Below the pieces are notes generated by a model. It did not search any database. It saw only the letters and a list, made by a program, of their open reading frames with translations, and was not told the origin of the DNA. This document shows, piece after piece, positions 17,422-25,277 of a stretch of 64,000 nt of DNA. The position numbers were made by a program, and so were the translations under genes. Every line of letters starts with the position of its first letter. The stretch's first letter is position 1. Location: contig NZ_OY762269.1 of assembly GCF_963665245.1 (NCBI RefSeq), positions 1,550,001 through 1,614,000 of the forward strand. The letters run 5' to 3'. The stretch comes from an uncultured Paludibaculum sp. Its GTDB lineage: Bacteria; Acidobacteriota; Terriglobia; Bryobacterales; Bryobacteraceae.

Positions 17422-18627
17422 ATGACCCGAAAGAAGGATACCGCGAACCGGGTGGACTGGAAAGCGGTGATGGCGGAAGACTCCGATTTCATGAAGGCGC
17501 TGGTGCAGAGCGTCGTGCAGCAGGTACTGGATGCCGAGATGGAGGAAACGCTCTGTGCGGCGCGGTCGGAGCGCACCCCGATGCGCACCGGCTATCGCAG
17601 CGGCTCCTATGTCCGTGGGCTGGTGACGCGGGTCGGCCGCATTGAGCTGCGCGTGCCGCAGGACCGGCAAGGGCGCTTCCGGACCGAGGTCTTTGAGCGC
17701 TATCAGCGCAGCGAAAAGGCGCTGGTCGGGGCGCTGGCCGAGATGTACGTGCAGGGCGTGTCGACGCGCAAGGTGAAGGCGATCACCGAGGAACTATGTG
17801 GGCATGAGTTTTCGGCCTCGACGATCAGCCGGATCAACCAGACGATGGACGAGGAACTGGAGAAGTTCGCGACGCGGCCGCTGGAGGAGGACTATCCGTT
17901 TCTGATCCTGGACGCGCGCTACGAAAAGGTGCGCGAGGACGGCGTGATCCGGAGCCGGGCGGTGCAGGTGGCGATCGGGGTGAACTGGGACGGGCGGCGC
18001 TGCATCCTGGCCGTGGAACTGGCCAACCGGGAGAGCGCGTCGAGCTGGCGCGAGTTTCTGGTGAAGCTGCGGCAGCGGGGGCTGCGCGGAGTGGAACTGG
18101 TTGTCAGCGACGATCACGCGGGCCTGAAGCGTGCGATTGCCGAGGTCGTGCCGGAGGCCGCCTGGCAACGGTGCTACGTGCACTTCCTGCGCAATGCGCT
18201 GGACCATCTGCCGCGCAAGGCCGACGACGATTGTCTGACCGAGTTGCGCTGGATCTACGACCGCCGCAACCTGGCCGAGGCGCGGCAGGATCTGGCGGCA
18301 TGGCTGAAGAAGTGGGAATCGCGCTACGCCAGATTGTGCCAGTGGGTGGAGGAGCAGATCGAGGAGACGCTGACGTTTTACCGTCTGCCGCAGGCGCACC
18401 ACAAGCATCTGAAGTCGACGAACATGCTGGAGCGACTGAACGAGGAGCTCAAACGCCGGACCCTGGTGGTGAGGATCTTCCCGAACGCGGCGAGCTGCCT
18501 GCGGCTGGTGCGAGCGCTGGCGGTGGAGATCCACGAGGACTGGGTGGAAGCGACGCGCTATCTGAACATGGAGGAGCTGAAAGAGCACAAGAAGCAGCTA
18601 CTGCGCGATATACAGCCCGCCGCCTGA
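17422..18627 (+). CDS. IS256 family transposase
   Basis: 401 residues, the usual length for this family. The DDE catalytic triad is visible: Asp164 in 'FLILDARYEKVR', Asp230 in 'ELVVSDDHAGLK', and the Glu in 'STNMLERLNEELKRRT' (about 338). The family's C-x2-H motif is in 'WQRCYVHFLRNALDHLP' (Cys251, His254). The N-terminal part binds the element ends, and 'MRTGYRSGSYVRGLVTRVGRIELRVPQDR' (about 54-82) is the well-conserved region between the two. It moves the element by cut-and-paste or by a copy-out circle intermediate. A stem-loop follows within the element. Confidence 0.97.
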   Translation: MTRKKDTANRVDWKAVMAEDSDFMKALVQSVVQQVLDAEMEETLCAARSERTPMRTGYRSGSYVRGLVTRVGRIELRVPQDRQGRFRTEVFERYQRSEKALVGALAEMYVQGVSTRKVKAITEELCGHEFSASTISRINQTMDEELEKFATRPLEEDYPFLILDARYEKVREDGVIRSRAVQVAIGVNWDGRRCILAVELANRESASSWREFLVKLRQRGLRGVELVVSDDHAGLKRAIAEVVPEAAWQRCYVHFLRNALDHLPRKADDDCLTELRWIYDRRNLAEARQDLAAWLKKWESRYARLCQWVEEQIEETLTFYRLPQAHHKHLKSTNMLERLNEELKRRTLVVRIFPNAASCLRLVRALAVEIHEDWVEATRYLNMEELKEHKKQLLRDIQPAA

Positions 18628-18655
18628 AGGCGGCCGGGGGTGACTACAGGGTTGA

Positions 18656-18688
18656 GTGGAGGCGGGGACTCGCTGCCCCCGCCTCCAC
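18656..18688 (+). terminator. stem-loop downstream of the IS256 transposase
   Basis: A 12-bp perfect stem GTGGAGGCGGGG / CCCCGCCTCCAC encloses a 9-base loop, 28 bases after the transposase stop. There is no T-run, so it may be a rho-independent-like barrier or protect against read-in transcription, as many IS ends do. Confidence 0.45.
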
Positions 18689-18756
18689 ACCTCCACCCCC
18701 GCTCAACCAGAAGGCTCCATGAAGCTCAGTGCTTTTGCAGAACTTGACAGACACAA

Positions 18757-18765
18757 CTCCCTCTG
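18757..18765 (+). repeat. right target-site duplication of the IS256-family element
   Basis: CTCCCTCTG, identical to 17325-17333 and in the frame that restores the interrupted gene. Confidence 0.75.
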
Positions 18766-19494
18766 TTGAAAGCGGCTTGTGGCGACGGCGTGCGGACAGT
18801 CACCGCGAAAGGCCAGAAGGCTTTGGGCTGCGGCGACGGGTCGATGGACGAGATATTGAGGTCACGAAACGGGCGGCGACGCTTCCCCTGGATGCCGTAC
18901 GTCCTTTGGGAAGCGGATGGCGTGATCTTCGGTCACTTCTTGTCTCCAACGAGCGAGGATGCCGCCGTGAATTGCTTTGCCTGTGACGGCCACGCGGAGC
19001 TCAACGGAGGCACGTTGCTGCTCACCAGGAAATCGGGGCAGTGGGCGCCTGTCTGGTATAAGGCCGGTGTCATCACTCGTCATTGCCGGCGAATCTCGCT
19101 CGCGACCGGACGGCAAATCCTCCTCTGCGAAGAGACCGACGGCGGGATGGGGCATAGCCTCCACGGCCTCTACACCGTCGACTTCACGAATCCCAAGTTC
19201 GCTTGGGATCGCGCTTTATTGATAGCCGACAGTTATAGCGACACGATGCTTGGAGGCGTGCAGACGCAGTCGATTGAGCGGGTCGCGTTCGAAGATGCCG
19301 GCCCAGGGGAGGTCCGGGTACGAGTCTATGCGCGACATGGCCGAGCCAAGCTGCCCAACGCCGATGAAGCCGAACGTCTGCCCATACCGAAGGTCTCCAG
19401 TTACGAAATTGACTTTCGGCTAGTCGGGGAAACCTTCACGCTCGCACCCGAAACCGCGACTGCCGCGAGCCTGTTCCGAGTTCTGCAACGGTAG

Positions 19495-20079
19495 ACGGCA
19501 TCTGCGGCCGGCGGACGCCCGGGCCGGCGGGACAGCCTAACGTCACGTCCGGCAAGCAACTGAGGCCGGCAAGACACCCGCCGGGACGCAACACTGGAGG
19601 TTGGGGTGTCCCGGCAACCCGACAGACTTACGGCCATCGCGGGTCTGGTTGCGGCCGGCCCTCACTTCTGCCCGTTAGGCTGGCCTTGCTGTCGAGAGGC
19701 GACCAGATCCGGGAGCGTACAGGTGGTCCGTACCTTGCCCTTTGCGTCCACTCCAAAGCGCCCTATAATAGCCAGAATCTCGTTGCTCCCGCCAAGAGGG
19801 GCTGGTGGCAGCACTGTCATGTCGAACTCCGTCGCCGCCCAATTCGTGAACTAGACCGCGGGGGCGTCGGCGCGGTTGCCGGGTAGAGGAGCGGCGCGGT
19901 GCTCGCTTCTGTCTGGCCGAAAGTGCCAGAACCGGAGTTGCCAGTTTGGTGCAGGGCGTGTCTGGACGCCCACGAGGACGCTCCTGGACGGTGACCTGGT
20001 AGTGAGCCGGCACAACGGCTGATGCCGGACTTGGACGCACTGGGAGCAAAGGCCATGGCGCGAGAAAGGAGCGGCTCAC
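19495..20079. other. 585-bp stretch without a convincing gene
   Basis: Nothing with family signatures. An imperfect hairpin, GCCGGCAAGACACCC (19565-19579) with GGGGTGTCCCGGC (19613-19625), lies after the disrupted gene and could stop its transcription. A good ribosome binding site at 20067-20071 belongs to the next gene. Confidence 0.45.
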
Positions 20080-20838
20080 GTGACACGCATGCTGTATCTG
20101 TTTGTGCTGTGCATTCTGGTTCTCCTGCCTGTTGAGGCGGGACCGATTACGGTGACAATCCTCGAAGGCGGAGCGAGAGTCTCACTTCATCGATACTGGA
20201 GCTTTCCAGGGGGCCAACCGGAAGTGACCGGTTCACTCTGCTTCTGCGATAGCCTATCGCTCGTTCAGGTGGATGCGGATGGCGTTTCAGGACAACTCGC
20301 CGTAGAGACCAGCTATGCGTACAGTTACCCGGGGTTCGCTGAGGGGGTGACTTTTTGGGCGCCAACGGGAGCCGGTGTCCTGTATGATTTCGGCGCCTAT
20401 CAAGGCACATCTCGACTGGACCCACCGAATGTGATTACACGATATGGTCTCGTGTTTTCCCTCGGCTCCACAGCAGACCCGGTGGGTGGCGGCCCACTCA
20501 CTGACCCGGCACTCGCGGCGATAGCCGGAGGGATGTACTTCTTCAACTACATGCTCACCGACCCCGGTCCCCCACTGGAGCCATGCGAGTCCGCTTCCAG
20601 CGGTTGCCCGAGCGCCACATACACTTATGAATTGGCGGCGATTTGGATCTACAAACCCGACCAGGCCGCGGCCTTCTTTGGACCCGAGGTACTTCTGAGC
20701 GCCACGGCCACGCCCGAGCCGCTCTCCGCGGCAACGGTTGCCGGAGGACTTCTTTGTCTCGCGCTGGGGCGTGCTCGTCGACGTCGAAGAGCAATACCCG
20801 CGGACGGTAGGCGGTACAGCTCCACTGGAGCGGTTTGA
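20080..20838 (+). CDS. PEP-CTERM sorting-domain protein
   Basis: 252 residues from a GTG with AGGAG eight bases upstream. There is a signal peptide (about 1-20) and a long secreted beta-rich region. A C-terminal sorting signal of the PEP-CTERM type follows: 'TPEPLSAATVAGGLLCLALGRARRRRR' read as PEP, hydrophobic helix, arginine cluster. Such proteins are exported, cut by exosortase and anchored or released, often with exopolysaccharide. Four cysteines ('CFCDS', 'EPCESASSGC') suggest disulfides outside the cell. The last 19 residues after the arginine cluster are longer than usual. No exosortase gene is in the window. Confidence 0.8.
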   Translation: MTRMLYLFVLCILVLLPVEAGPITVTILEGGARVSLHRYWSFPGGQPEVTGSLCFCDSLSLVQVDADGVSGQLAVETSYAYSYPGFAEGVTFWAPTGAGVLYDFGAYQGTSRLDPPNVITRYGLVFSLGSTADPVGGGPLTDPALAAIAGGMYFFNYMLTDPGPPLEPCESASSGCPSATYTYELAAIWIYKPDQAAAFFGPEVLLSATATPEPLSAATVAGGLLCLALGRARRRRRAIPADGRRYSSTGAV

Positions 20839-21187
20839 CAGGCAGCGGGGGCAGGGGACGGCCTGTCACAACTCGTAAGCAACTGAACAGCATAGGCCTG
20901 GATTCTGCTAGAGGTCATCGCCACGCATCTGGAGGCCGTCGAGGCGGCCCTCAAGAAGGCGCGTTGATCAGTTGTCCAGGTGGAAGCGCAACGCTCCGCC
21001 TTCTGGCATTTGATCAAGCGTCTAGAAAACGCGACGCCTCCGTCGCCCCTACATTTCCTCAAGTATTTCAGCCCAGTACTGTTCGGTATTCTGCAATCCT
21101 CAGTCGTACCAAACGTCCCGTATTCCATTCTCTGAGGCAAACCGGAGTCTCCTCAAAAAGCCTGCCGCAACAATCGCGGCAAGGGAC
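20839..21187. other. 349-bp intergenic stretch between convergent genes
   Basis: No gene recognised. It contains a 27-bp segment around 20872-20898 (CGTAAGCAACTGAACAGCAT) that recurs with a few changes near 25996-26023. This suggests a dispersed repeat. Confidence 0.45.
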
Positions 21188-21403
21188 TCATTGAAAACCG
21201 CCGTTCCTCTGTTTGATATACGTGGTAAACGTCTCAGCCGTGCCAATATACAGCGTCTCGACGCCATCGTCCCTGAGAACCCACCAGTGAGTTAGGTCGA
21301 GGTCCTCATCGTCATGCGGAAGAACGATCTGGCCATAATGCCTGGTGAGTTCCTTGAGTTGGTCGTCGCTTTCGATTACGCCGTCTTTCAGGATTTCGAT
21401 CAT
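21188..21403 (-). CDS. small acidic protein of unknown function (71 aa)
   Basis: 71 residues, starting at an ATG with AGGGAG six bases upstream. It is acidic, with 'PHDDEDLDLTHWWVLRDDGVETLYIGTAETFTTYI' forming a probable beta sheet after an N-terminal helix ('SDDQLKELTRHYGQIVLP'). It has no signal peptide and no known motif. It lies opposite the flanking PEP-CTERM genes. Size and charge resemble small immunity or antitoxin proteins, but no partner gene is next to it, so that is only a possibility. Confidence 0.6.
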   Translation of the reverse strand: MIEILKDGVIESDDQLKELTRHYGQIVLPHDDEDLDLTHWWVLRDDGVETLYIGTAETFTTYIKQRNGGFQ

Positions 21404-21547
21404 GGACGCTCCCTACACACAATACCTCCTGCCCGCCTCTCTTCATCAACCGCGGGGCCTGGGCGCGCGTCGCGGTGCCGGCCTCTCACACCGCAGAGGA
21501 GGCCTGCCACCGAGGAGCCTCGCGAAGCGCAAATCCTCACTGGAGAT

Positions 21548-22225
21548 ATGCGCCAATTTGTCCTAATTTTCTCTTGCTCGCTGCAAATAGAGGTGGTGCT
21601 ATCCCGTCACGTACTAAACTGGAGAAAAAAGTATACGAAACTCGGACTGTTGCTGACGTTCCTGCTGGCTACCAACCTGCAAGCCACCTTGATCCTGAAT
21701 GTTATCGGCACTATCGAGTCAACGGACCCCCTCCAGACGGGCCGATTGCTCCGTAACGGCATTGCCAGCCAGTGGGGGGCGAATAAACCAAACCCCGGGC
21801 TCAACGATGCATCGATCCAGCGGCACTACGACGAACACGTGGTGAATGTACTCTCGTTCGCCAGCCCGATCTTCTACGAGATCGAGTTGGACAGCCCTAA
21901 CACGAGCCTCTTTCACCTCGGCTATGTTGGCGGTTTCAACCCGGCCGCTCCATCCTCGAACTACTATGGAGACCCCGGATCATCCGCCGCCACTTCGATC
22001 TGCCGGGTCAGTCTCGCCAGCGGCGCGACGCCGTTAACACTGGTGGTTCACGAGGTCAATCGGAATGGCGGCGTCGGAACGAACTACAATCTGATTGTCC
22101 GTGCATTCTCCGACGACCAACGTACGGATCTGCCCAGTTCCGTGCCGGAGCCGGCAACCGCGGCGCTGACCGGAACGGCCTTGTGCGCGCTGGCCGTCGC
22201 TGGCCGCTGGTGGAAGCGGAGATAG
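21548..22225 (+). CDS. PEP-CTERM sorting-domain protein
   Basis: 225 residues from the ATG at 21548. A GTG at 21593 would give a more usual signal peptide (charged 'NWRKKYTKLG' then hydrophobic 'LLLTFLLATNLQA'), so the true start is uncertain. The mature region is a beta-rich domain with 'HVVNVLSFASPIFYEIELDSP' and 'LTLVVHEVNRNGGVGTNYNLIVRAFSDD'. The C-terminus has the PEP-CTERM signal: 'SSVPEPATAALTGTALCALAVAGRWWKRR'. It would be exported and processed by exosortase. It is the second such protein within 1.5 kb. Confidence 0.78.
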   Translation: MRQFVLIFSCSLQIEVVLSRHVLNWRKKYTKLGLLLTFLLATNLQATLILNVIGTIESTDPLQTGRLLRNGIASQWGANKPNPGLNDASIQRHYDEHVVNVLSFASPIFYEIELDSPNTSLFHLGYVGGFNPAAPSSNYYGDPGSSAATSICRVSLASGATPLTLVVHEVNRNGGVGTNYNLIVRAFSDDQRTDLPSSVPEPATAALTGTALCALAVAGRWWKRR

Positions 22226-22284
22226 CGTCGACCCGTCACCAGTACCGTCTCGGACAACCACGGCCCCTGCGCTATGACGCTGCC

Positions 22285-22785
22285 ATGTTCACCCGCTTTC
22301 TGCCGTGGGCCATCCTGTTGGCCCTGTTGTCACCAGCCGCCGGTTCCCCCGGTGGAGACGATCCCTGGACGAAGTTGCTCTCGCTCGCCGGCGAGTGGGA
22401 GGGCACGGAAGCTGGCAGAACAACCACTCTTACCTACACCGTGATCTCCGGAGGCAATGCCCTCATGGAATCCATGAAGATGCCTGCTCCCGAACCGGAC
22501 ATGGTCACCATCTACCATCGCGGCGGCCCTGCCTTGGTGGCGACACACTATTGCAGCATGGGCAGTCAGCCACGCATGCGTGCTGCCGGAGCTACCCCCG
22601 ACGGCAAGTCCATCCGCTTCCACTTCGCCGACATCACGAACCTGGCGAAGCCGGACGGCGGCCACATCCGCCATCGCACCGTCAACTTTGTGGATGCCCG
22701 CCACTTCACCCAGCAATGGTTTGGCGTGGAGAAGGGCAAGGAAGATTCTGTCCTCTTCCATTGGGCGCGCAAACAGACAAAGTAG
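22285..22785 (+). CDS. small secreted protein, paralogue of the gene at 13078
   Basis: 166 residues with signal peptide 'FLPWAILLALLSPAAGS'. It aligns end to end with the 13078 gene with one inserted Gly after the signal peptide and one Gln near the end. Motifs 'SLAGEWEGT', 'DMVTIYHR', 'VATHYCS', 'QPRMRAAGA', 'DGKSIRF' and 'DITNLAKPD' are shared. The start is at the ATG after GCTGCC, matching the paralogue. The third codon positions differ often, so the duplication is not very recent. Function unknown. Confidence 0.7.
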   Translation: MFTRFLPWAILLALLSPAAGSPGGDDPWTKLLSLAGEWEGTEAGRTTTLTYTVISGGNALMESMKMPAPEPDMVTIYHRGGPALVATHYCSMGSQPRMRAAGATPDGKSIRFHFADITNLAKPDGGHIRHRTVNFVDARHFTQQWFGVEKGKEDSVLFHWARKQTK

Positions 22786-22860
22786 CCGGCCGTTCCGCGA
22801 AACCCGGGGCACTCTTTGAGGCAGGAGACGAACGAAACCTCGACCCATTCCAGCCTCCAG

Positions 22861-23226
22861 TCAGTCCGCGAAGCAAAACTCGCCACTGGCGATGATCTCC
22901 ACCGAACTAACCATGCGCAGGATCTCACTTTCCGTCCGGAACTCCAGTGCCCCCGCCACCGTCTTCACTGTCACCGGACCGTCCACCGACGTCCGAGCTA
23001 TCGCCGCCGACGCGGCGCGCAGATGAGAGGGGTCGAGGCCGGGCTCGGCCAGCAGGCTCCGGCCGGCGGTGAGGCGAATCTCAATCGCCGAGTTGTGTGC
23101 CCTGCCGGGGTTCATCAAGTGGACCTCGACGAAGTTCACAGTGCGGCATATGGAGGACGCCCTCAACATGGGATTTACGTAGCGCTCGCCGAAGGGCTGT
23201 AGTTCTTGGAGTTTTTCGTGAGTCAA
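22861..23226 (-). pseudogene. decayed C-terminal fragment of a DapF-like protein
   Basis: A 121-codon open frame whose last 40 residues ('GPVTVKTVAGALEFRTESEILRMVSSVEIIASGEF') align closely with the C-terminus of the DapF-like protein at 31047 ('SPVTVNTLAGPLEFRAEGDILRMVGPAEIIAGGEF'). The preceding part ('NFVEVHL...') fits only loosely, and the region that should hold the second catalytic residue is replaced by unrelated sequence. The N-terminal half of the family (about 150 residues) is missing. It lies just after the duplicated secreted-protein gene. It is probably a remnant; expression as a short protein is not excluded. Confidence 0.65.
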
Positions 23227-23442
23227 CGAAATGTGTTACCTGCGGACAGAACAAGCCCGCAGGCACAGAGCTCGGCGTAAAATCCGTGTCCGCTTCTTGC
23301 CCAAGAGCGGAACGAAGAGGCGTATAGATAGAATGCGATTTACACTTACGGTCTGGGGTCAGCCTATTTGGCGTGAGCGAAATCGAGACACGTCACCGGC
23401 GATTTGAGAGGTTGCCCAGCTACGCTGTTTCGCCCTTCAGGC

Positions 23443-24588
23443 CTAATGCTCCCCGGGTACCTTCTTGCCGTTCAGCCAGCATTCCACTTCGTCGGCCTCA
23501 GTGGGTTCGGGCACCTGCCACCGATCCATCAGACGCTGCAGCGCTTCCTCTGGCACAGCGGCTTGGCGATTCCTGTTCTGCAGGAACAGCCGATCCGGGC
23601 CGACCTCGACGTATACGATGCGGACTCGCGCACCATAGTCGGTAAACAGATCGATGAGCTGTCGCCGTACATCACGGCTCAAGTTCGTGGCGTTCCAGGC
23701 AAAACTGCGGTTATCACGGAGAAGTGTCCGGGCTTGTTCACGAGCAGTCTGGATTACAGCACCCTGGCTGCCGGTCGGCTCCGCTCCAACGCTTTCGCGA
23801 ACAACATCGAGCGATACGACTGGAATGCCGCTCAAGTGTTGGGCGATCCATGTGTCCTTGCCAGATCCAGGTAATCCGGACAGCAGGGTCACTTCGCAGC
23901 GGGTATCGTCATAGGCCAGGTAGTCGGGGTCACGGGCTTCCGCCCGGAAATATAGGAAGCGACTGTGGGCAGAGGGGAATCGTCTTGGCGCGAGCAAGCA
24001 ATCCTGTTCGCAACAATACTCCTCGAAAAGCGCTATGTGTTCCAGAATCGCGGACTGATCGGAACACCGCCGGCCCAGAGCATCAGCCCTCGCCAGCATC
24101 ACCAGTAGATTGCATCTGGCAGTCTGGCTGATCAGAAATGCTCGGCGTTGAGCATCCGCCCGCTCGATGAGATGGAAGGGCGCTTGGTGGTGCCGAACCA
24201 GGGCACAGATCTGCTCTCGCACTGCGAAGTCCACGCCCAGACCCCACAGAATGCGGCGAGCATCGACGGCCCCGCGGGGCGAATGACCGCGAGTCGTGAT
24301 CCGTCCATCTTCATGCCGCGTGCAGGAAGGTTTTGCGACATCGTGGAGTAGAGCGGCTGCGAACACGATTTCGCGCTCGGTAGCCGGCAGTCGACGCCAG
24401 GCTTCCATGCCGACGAGGGATTCACAGACCATCCGGACATGTACCCAAACGTCGCCTTCCTCGTGATAGGTCGGATCCTGCGGACAAGCACGCATCGCGC
24501 GGATCCAGTCGAAGCGCTCATCCAGAGCGTCCCAATCGAGTCGCCATCCAGGCGGCCCGGGATTTGGAAGTGGGAACGACCGCATCAC
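23443..24588 (-). CDS. HD-Pnk-type RNA end-healing enzyme (HD phosphoesterase plus polynucleotide kinase)
   Basis: 381 residues in two units. The N-terminal HD domain has His50, His82-Asp83 ('LLHDVAKP'), His133/134 and Asp168 ('LARADAL'), and would remove 2',3'-cyclic phosphates or 3'-phosphates. The C-terminal P-loop kinase has 'GLPGSGKDTW' (238-247), a candidate general base Asp261 in 'VVSLDVVRES' and a lid-like 'NATNLSRDVRRQLI' (299-312); it would phosphorylate 5'-OH ends. This layout matches the HD-Pnk family described from Runella slithyformis. The ATG overlaps the stop of the RNA ligase gene by four bases, so the healing and sealing enzymes are co-translated. Probably it repairs cleaved RNA, perhaps tRNA. 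Confidence 0.87.
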   Translation of the reverse strand: MMRSFPLPNPGPPGWRLDWDALDERFDWIRAMRACPQDPTYHEEGDVWVHVRMVCESLVGMEAWRRLPATEREIVFAAALLHDVAKPSCTRHEDGRITTRGHSPRGAVDARRILWGLGVDFAVREQICALVRHHQAPFHLIERADAQRRAFLISQTARCNLLVMLARADALGRRCSDQSAILEHIALFEEYCCEQDCLLAPRRFPSAHSRFLYFRAEARDPDYLAYDDTRCEVTLLSGLPGSGKDTWIAQHLSGIPVVSLDVVRESVGAEPTGSQGAVIQTAREQARTLLRDNRSFAWNATNLSRDVRRQLIDLFTDYGARVRIVYVEVGPDRLFLQNRNRQAAVPEEALQRLMDRWQVPEPTEADEVECWLNGKKVPGEH

Positions 24589-25277
24589 TGGAACAAGTCT
24601 GCTCCGGGGCGCAACATGTTGGGTTCGATCGGCCGGTCCATCCAGTGCGTCTCGGAGTTGGCTACCGCCTGGAGGAATCCTCTGCGAACGTACTTGTAGC
24701 GTCCCAGCACGTGTCCATCAGCTTCCCACTTGATATACAAACCCTCCATCAGTTCCGATGACGAGCAGCGAGACCGGGTGACCAACTTGTCCCATGCATG
24801 GACGGCGCCTCTGGCCAGTATGGGCACTGACTGGACTGGCGATCCCGCGAGCAGCGCGTGGCGGCGGTCTGTAGAAAGGAATGACCTTGTTTCGCGGTCC
24901 AAGATATCGAACTCCAGAAAATAGTGTGGCAACTCGTCGTAGGCGATTGTGTGCCGGGCATATAGCCATTCCCCATACATAAGATACCGGTTCCGAAGAA
25001 TCCTCCAGAGGGAGTCGCGATGCGAGCTTGCCCAACGTTTGAAGAGATCGAATTGCCGCTCTCGCGGACCGCCAGTCAACACGTGGCCTCGGCTCTGCAA
25101 GACAAGGGCGCCTTCCTCGAAGCTGATCCCAGAGTTGGACCCGTCCAACTTCTCCTCAATCACAAGCGGTAGGCCCTCCAGGTCGGGTGCGTCGACGACT
25201 GCCAGGTCTTCGTCGCCAGGCTGCACCCGGGAACCGTACAAGTGGGGAGTCCTGGGGTATTTGACAATGCCTCTCAT
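24585..25277 (-). CDS. ATP-dependent RNA ligase (Rnl2-like)
   Basis: 230 residues containing the nucleotidyltransferase motifs of RNA ligases: motif I 'EEKLDGSNSG' with the AMP-accepting Lys43, 'SRGH' (62-65), motif III 'YLMYGEWLYARH' (98-109), motif IIIa 'YFLEFDILD' (119-127), motif IV 'EGLYIKWE' (178-185) and motif V 'GRYKYVRRGF' (192-201). It would seal 3'-OH and 5'-phosphate RNA ends through an AMP intermediate. There is no separate C-terminal Rnl2 domain, and the length (230) is that of the minimal catalytic core with a short tail. Its start codon shares a base with the methyltransferase stop (TAATG), and its stop overlaps the HD-Pnk start. Confidence 0.88.
   Translation of the reverse strand: MRGIVKYPRTPHLYGSRVQPGDEDLAVVDAPDLEGLPLVIEEKLDGSNSGISFEEGALVLQSRGHVLTGGPRERQFDLFKRWASSHRDSLWRILRNRYLMYGEWLYARHTIAYDELPHYFLEFDILDRETRSFLSTDRRHALLAGSPVQSVPILARGAVHAWDKLVTRSRCSSSELMEGLYIKWEADGHVLGRYKYVRRGFLQAVANSETHWMDRPIEPNMLRPGADLFQ

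Larger units (their letters stand above)
17334..18756 (+). mobile_element. IS256-family insertion sequence (about 1.42 kb)
   Basis: The element carries one transposase gene and subterminal inverted repeats: AGTTCTGCAAAAGCA at 17349-17363 and its reverse complement at 18730-18744. The outer ends, TGGTTATGTTCTAAG on the left and TTGTGTCTGTCA read inward from the right, match only in part. Direct repeats CTCCCTCTG lie on both sides. The element looks intact and its insertion splits a secreted protein gene. The transposase reading frame is undamaged and the duplication is perfect, so the insertion is probably recent. Confidence 0.85.
17214..19494 (+). pseudogene. secreted protein gene interrupted by an IS256-family element
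   Basis: The left part (17214-17333) encodes 40 codons that form a signal peptide ('RRSAWVILVLALSAWSA') and the first mature residues, ending DDSLILPL. The right part (18766-19494) encodes 242 residues. Removing the IS and one copy of the 9-bp repeat joins ...CTC CCT CTG with TTG AAA GCG in the same frame, giving a 282-residue secreted protein. The rejoined mature part contains 'MPYVLWEADGVIFGHFLSP', 'NCFACDGHAELNGG' and 'LLCEETDGGMGHSLHG', without a family that I recognise. The right part alone could start from TTG at 18766 but would lack export signals. The start (GTG) lacks a strong ribosome binding site. Confidence 0.75.
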
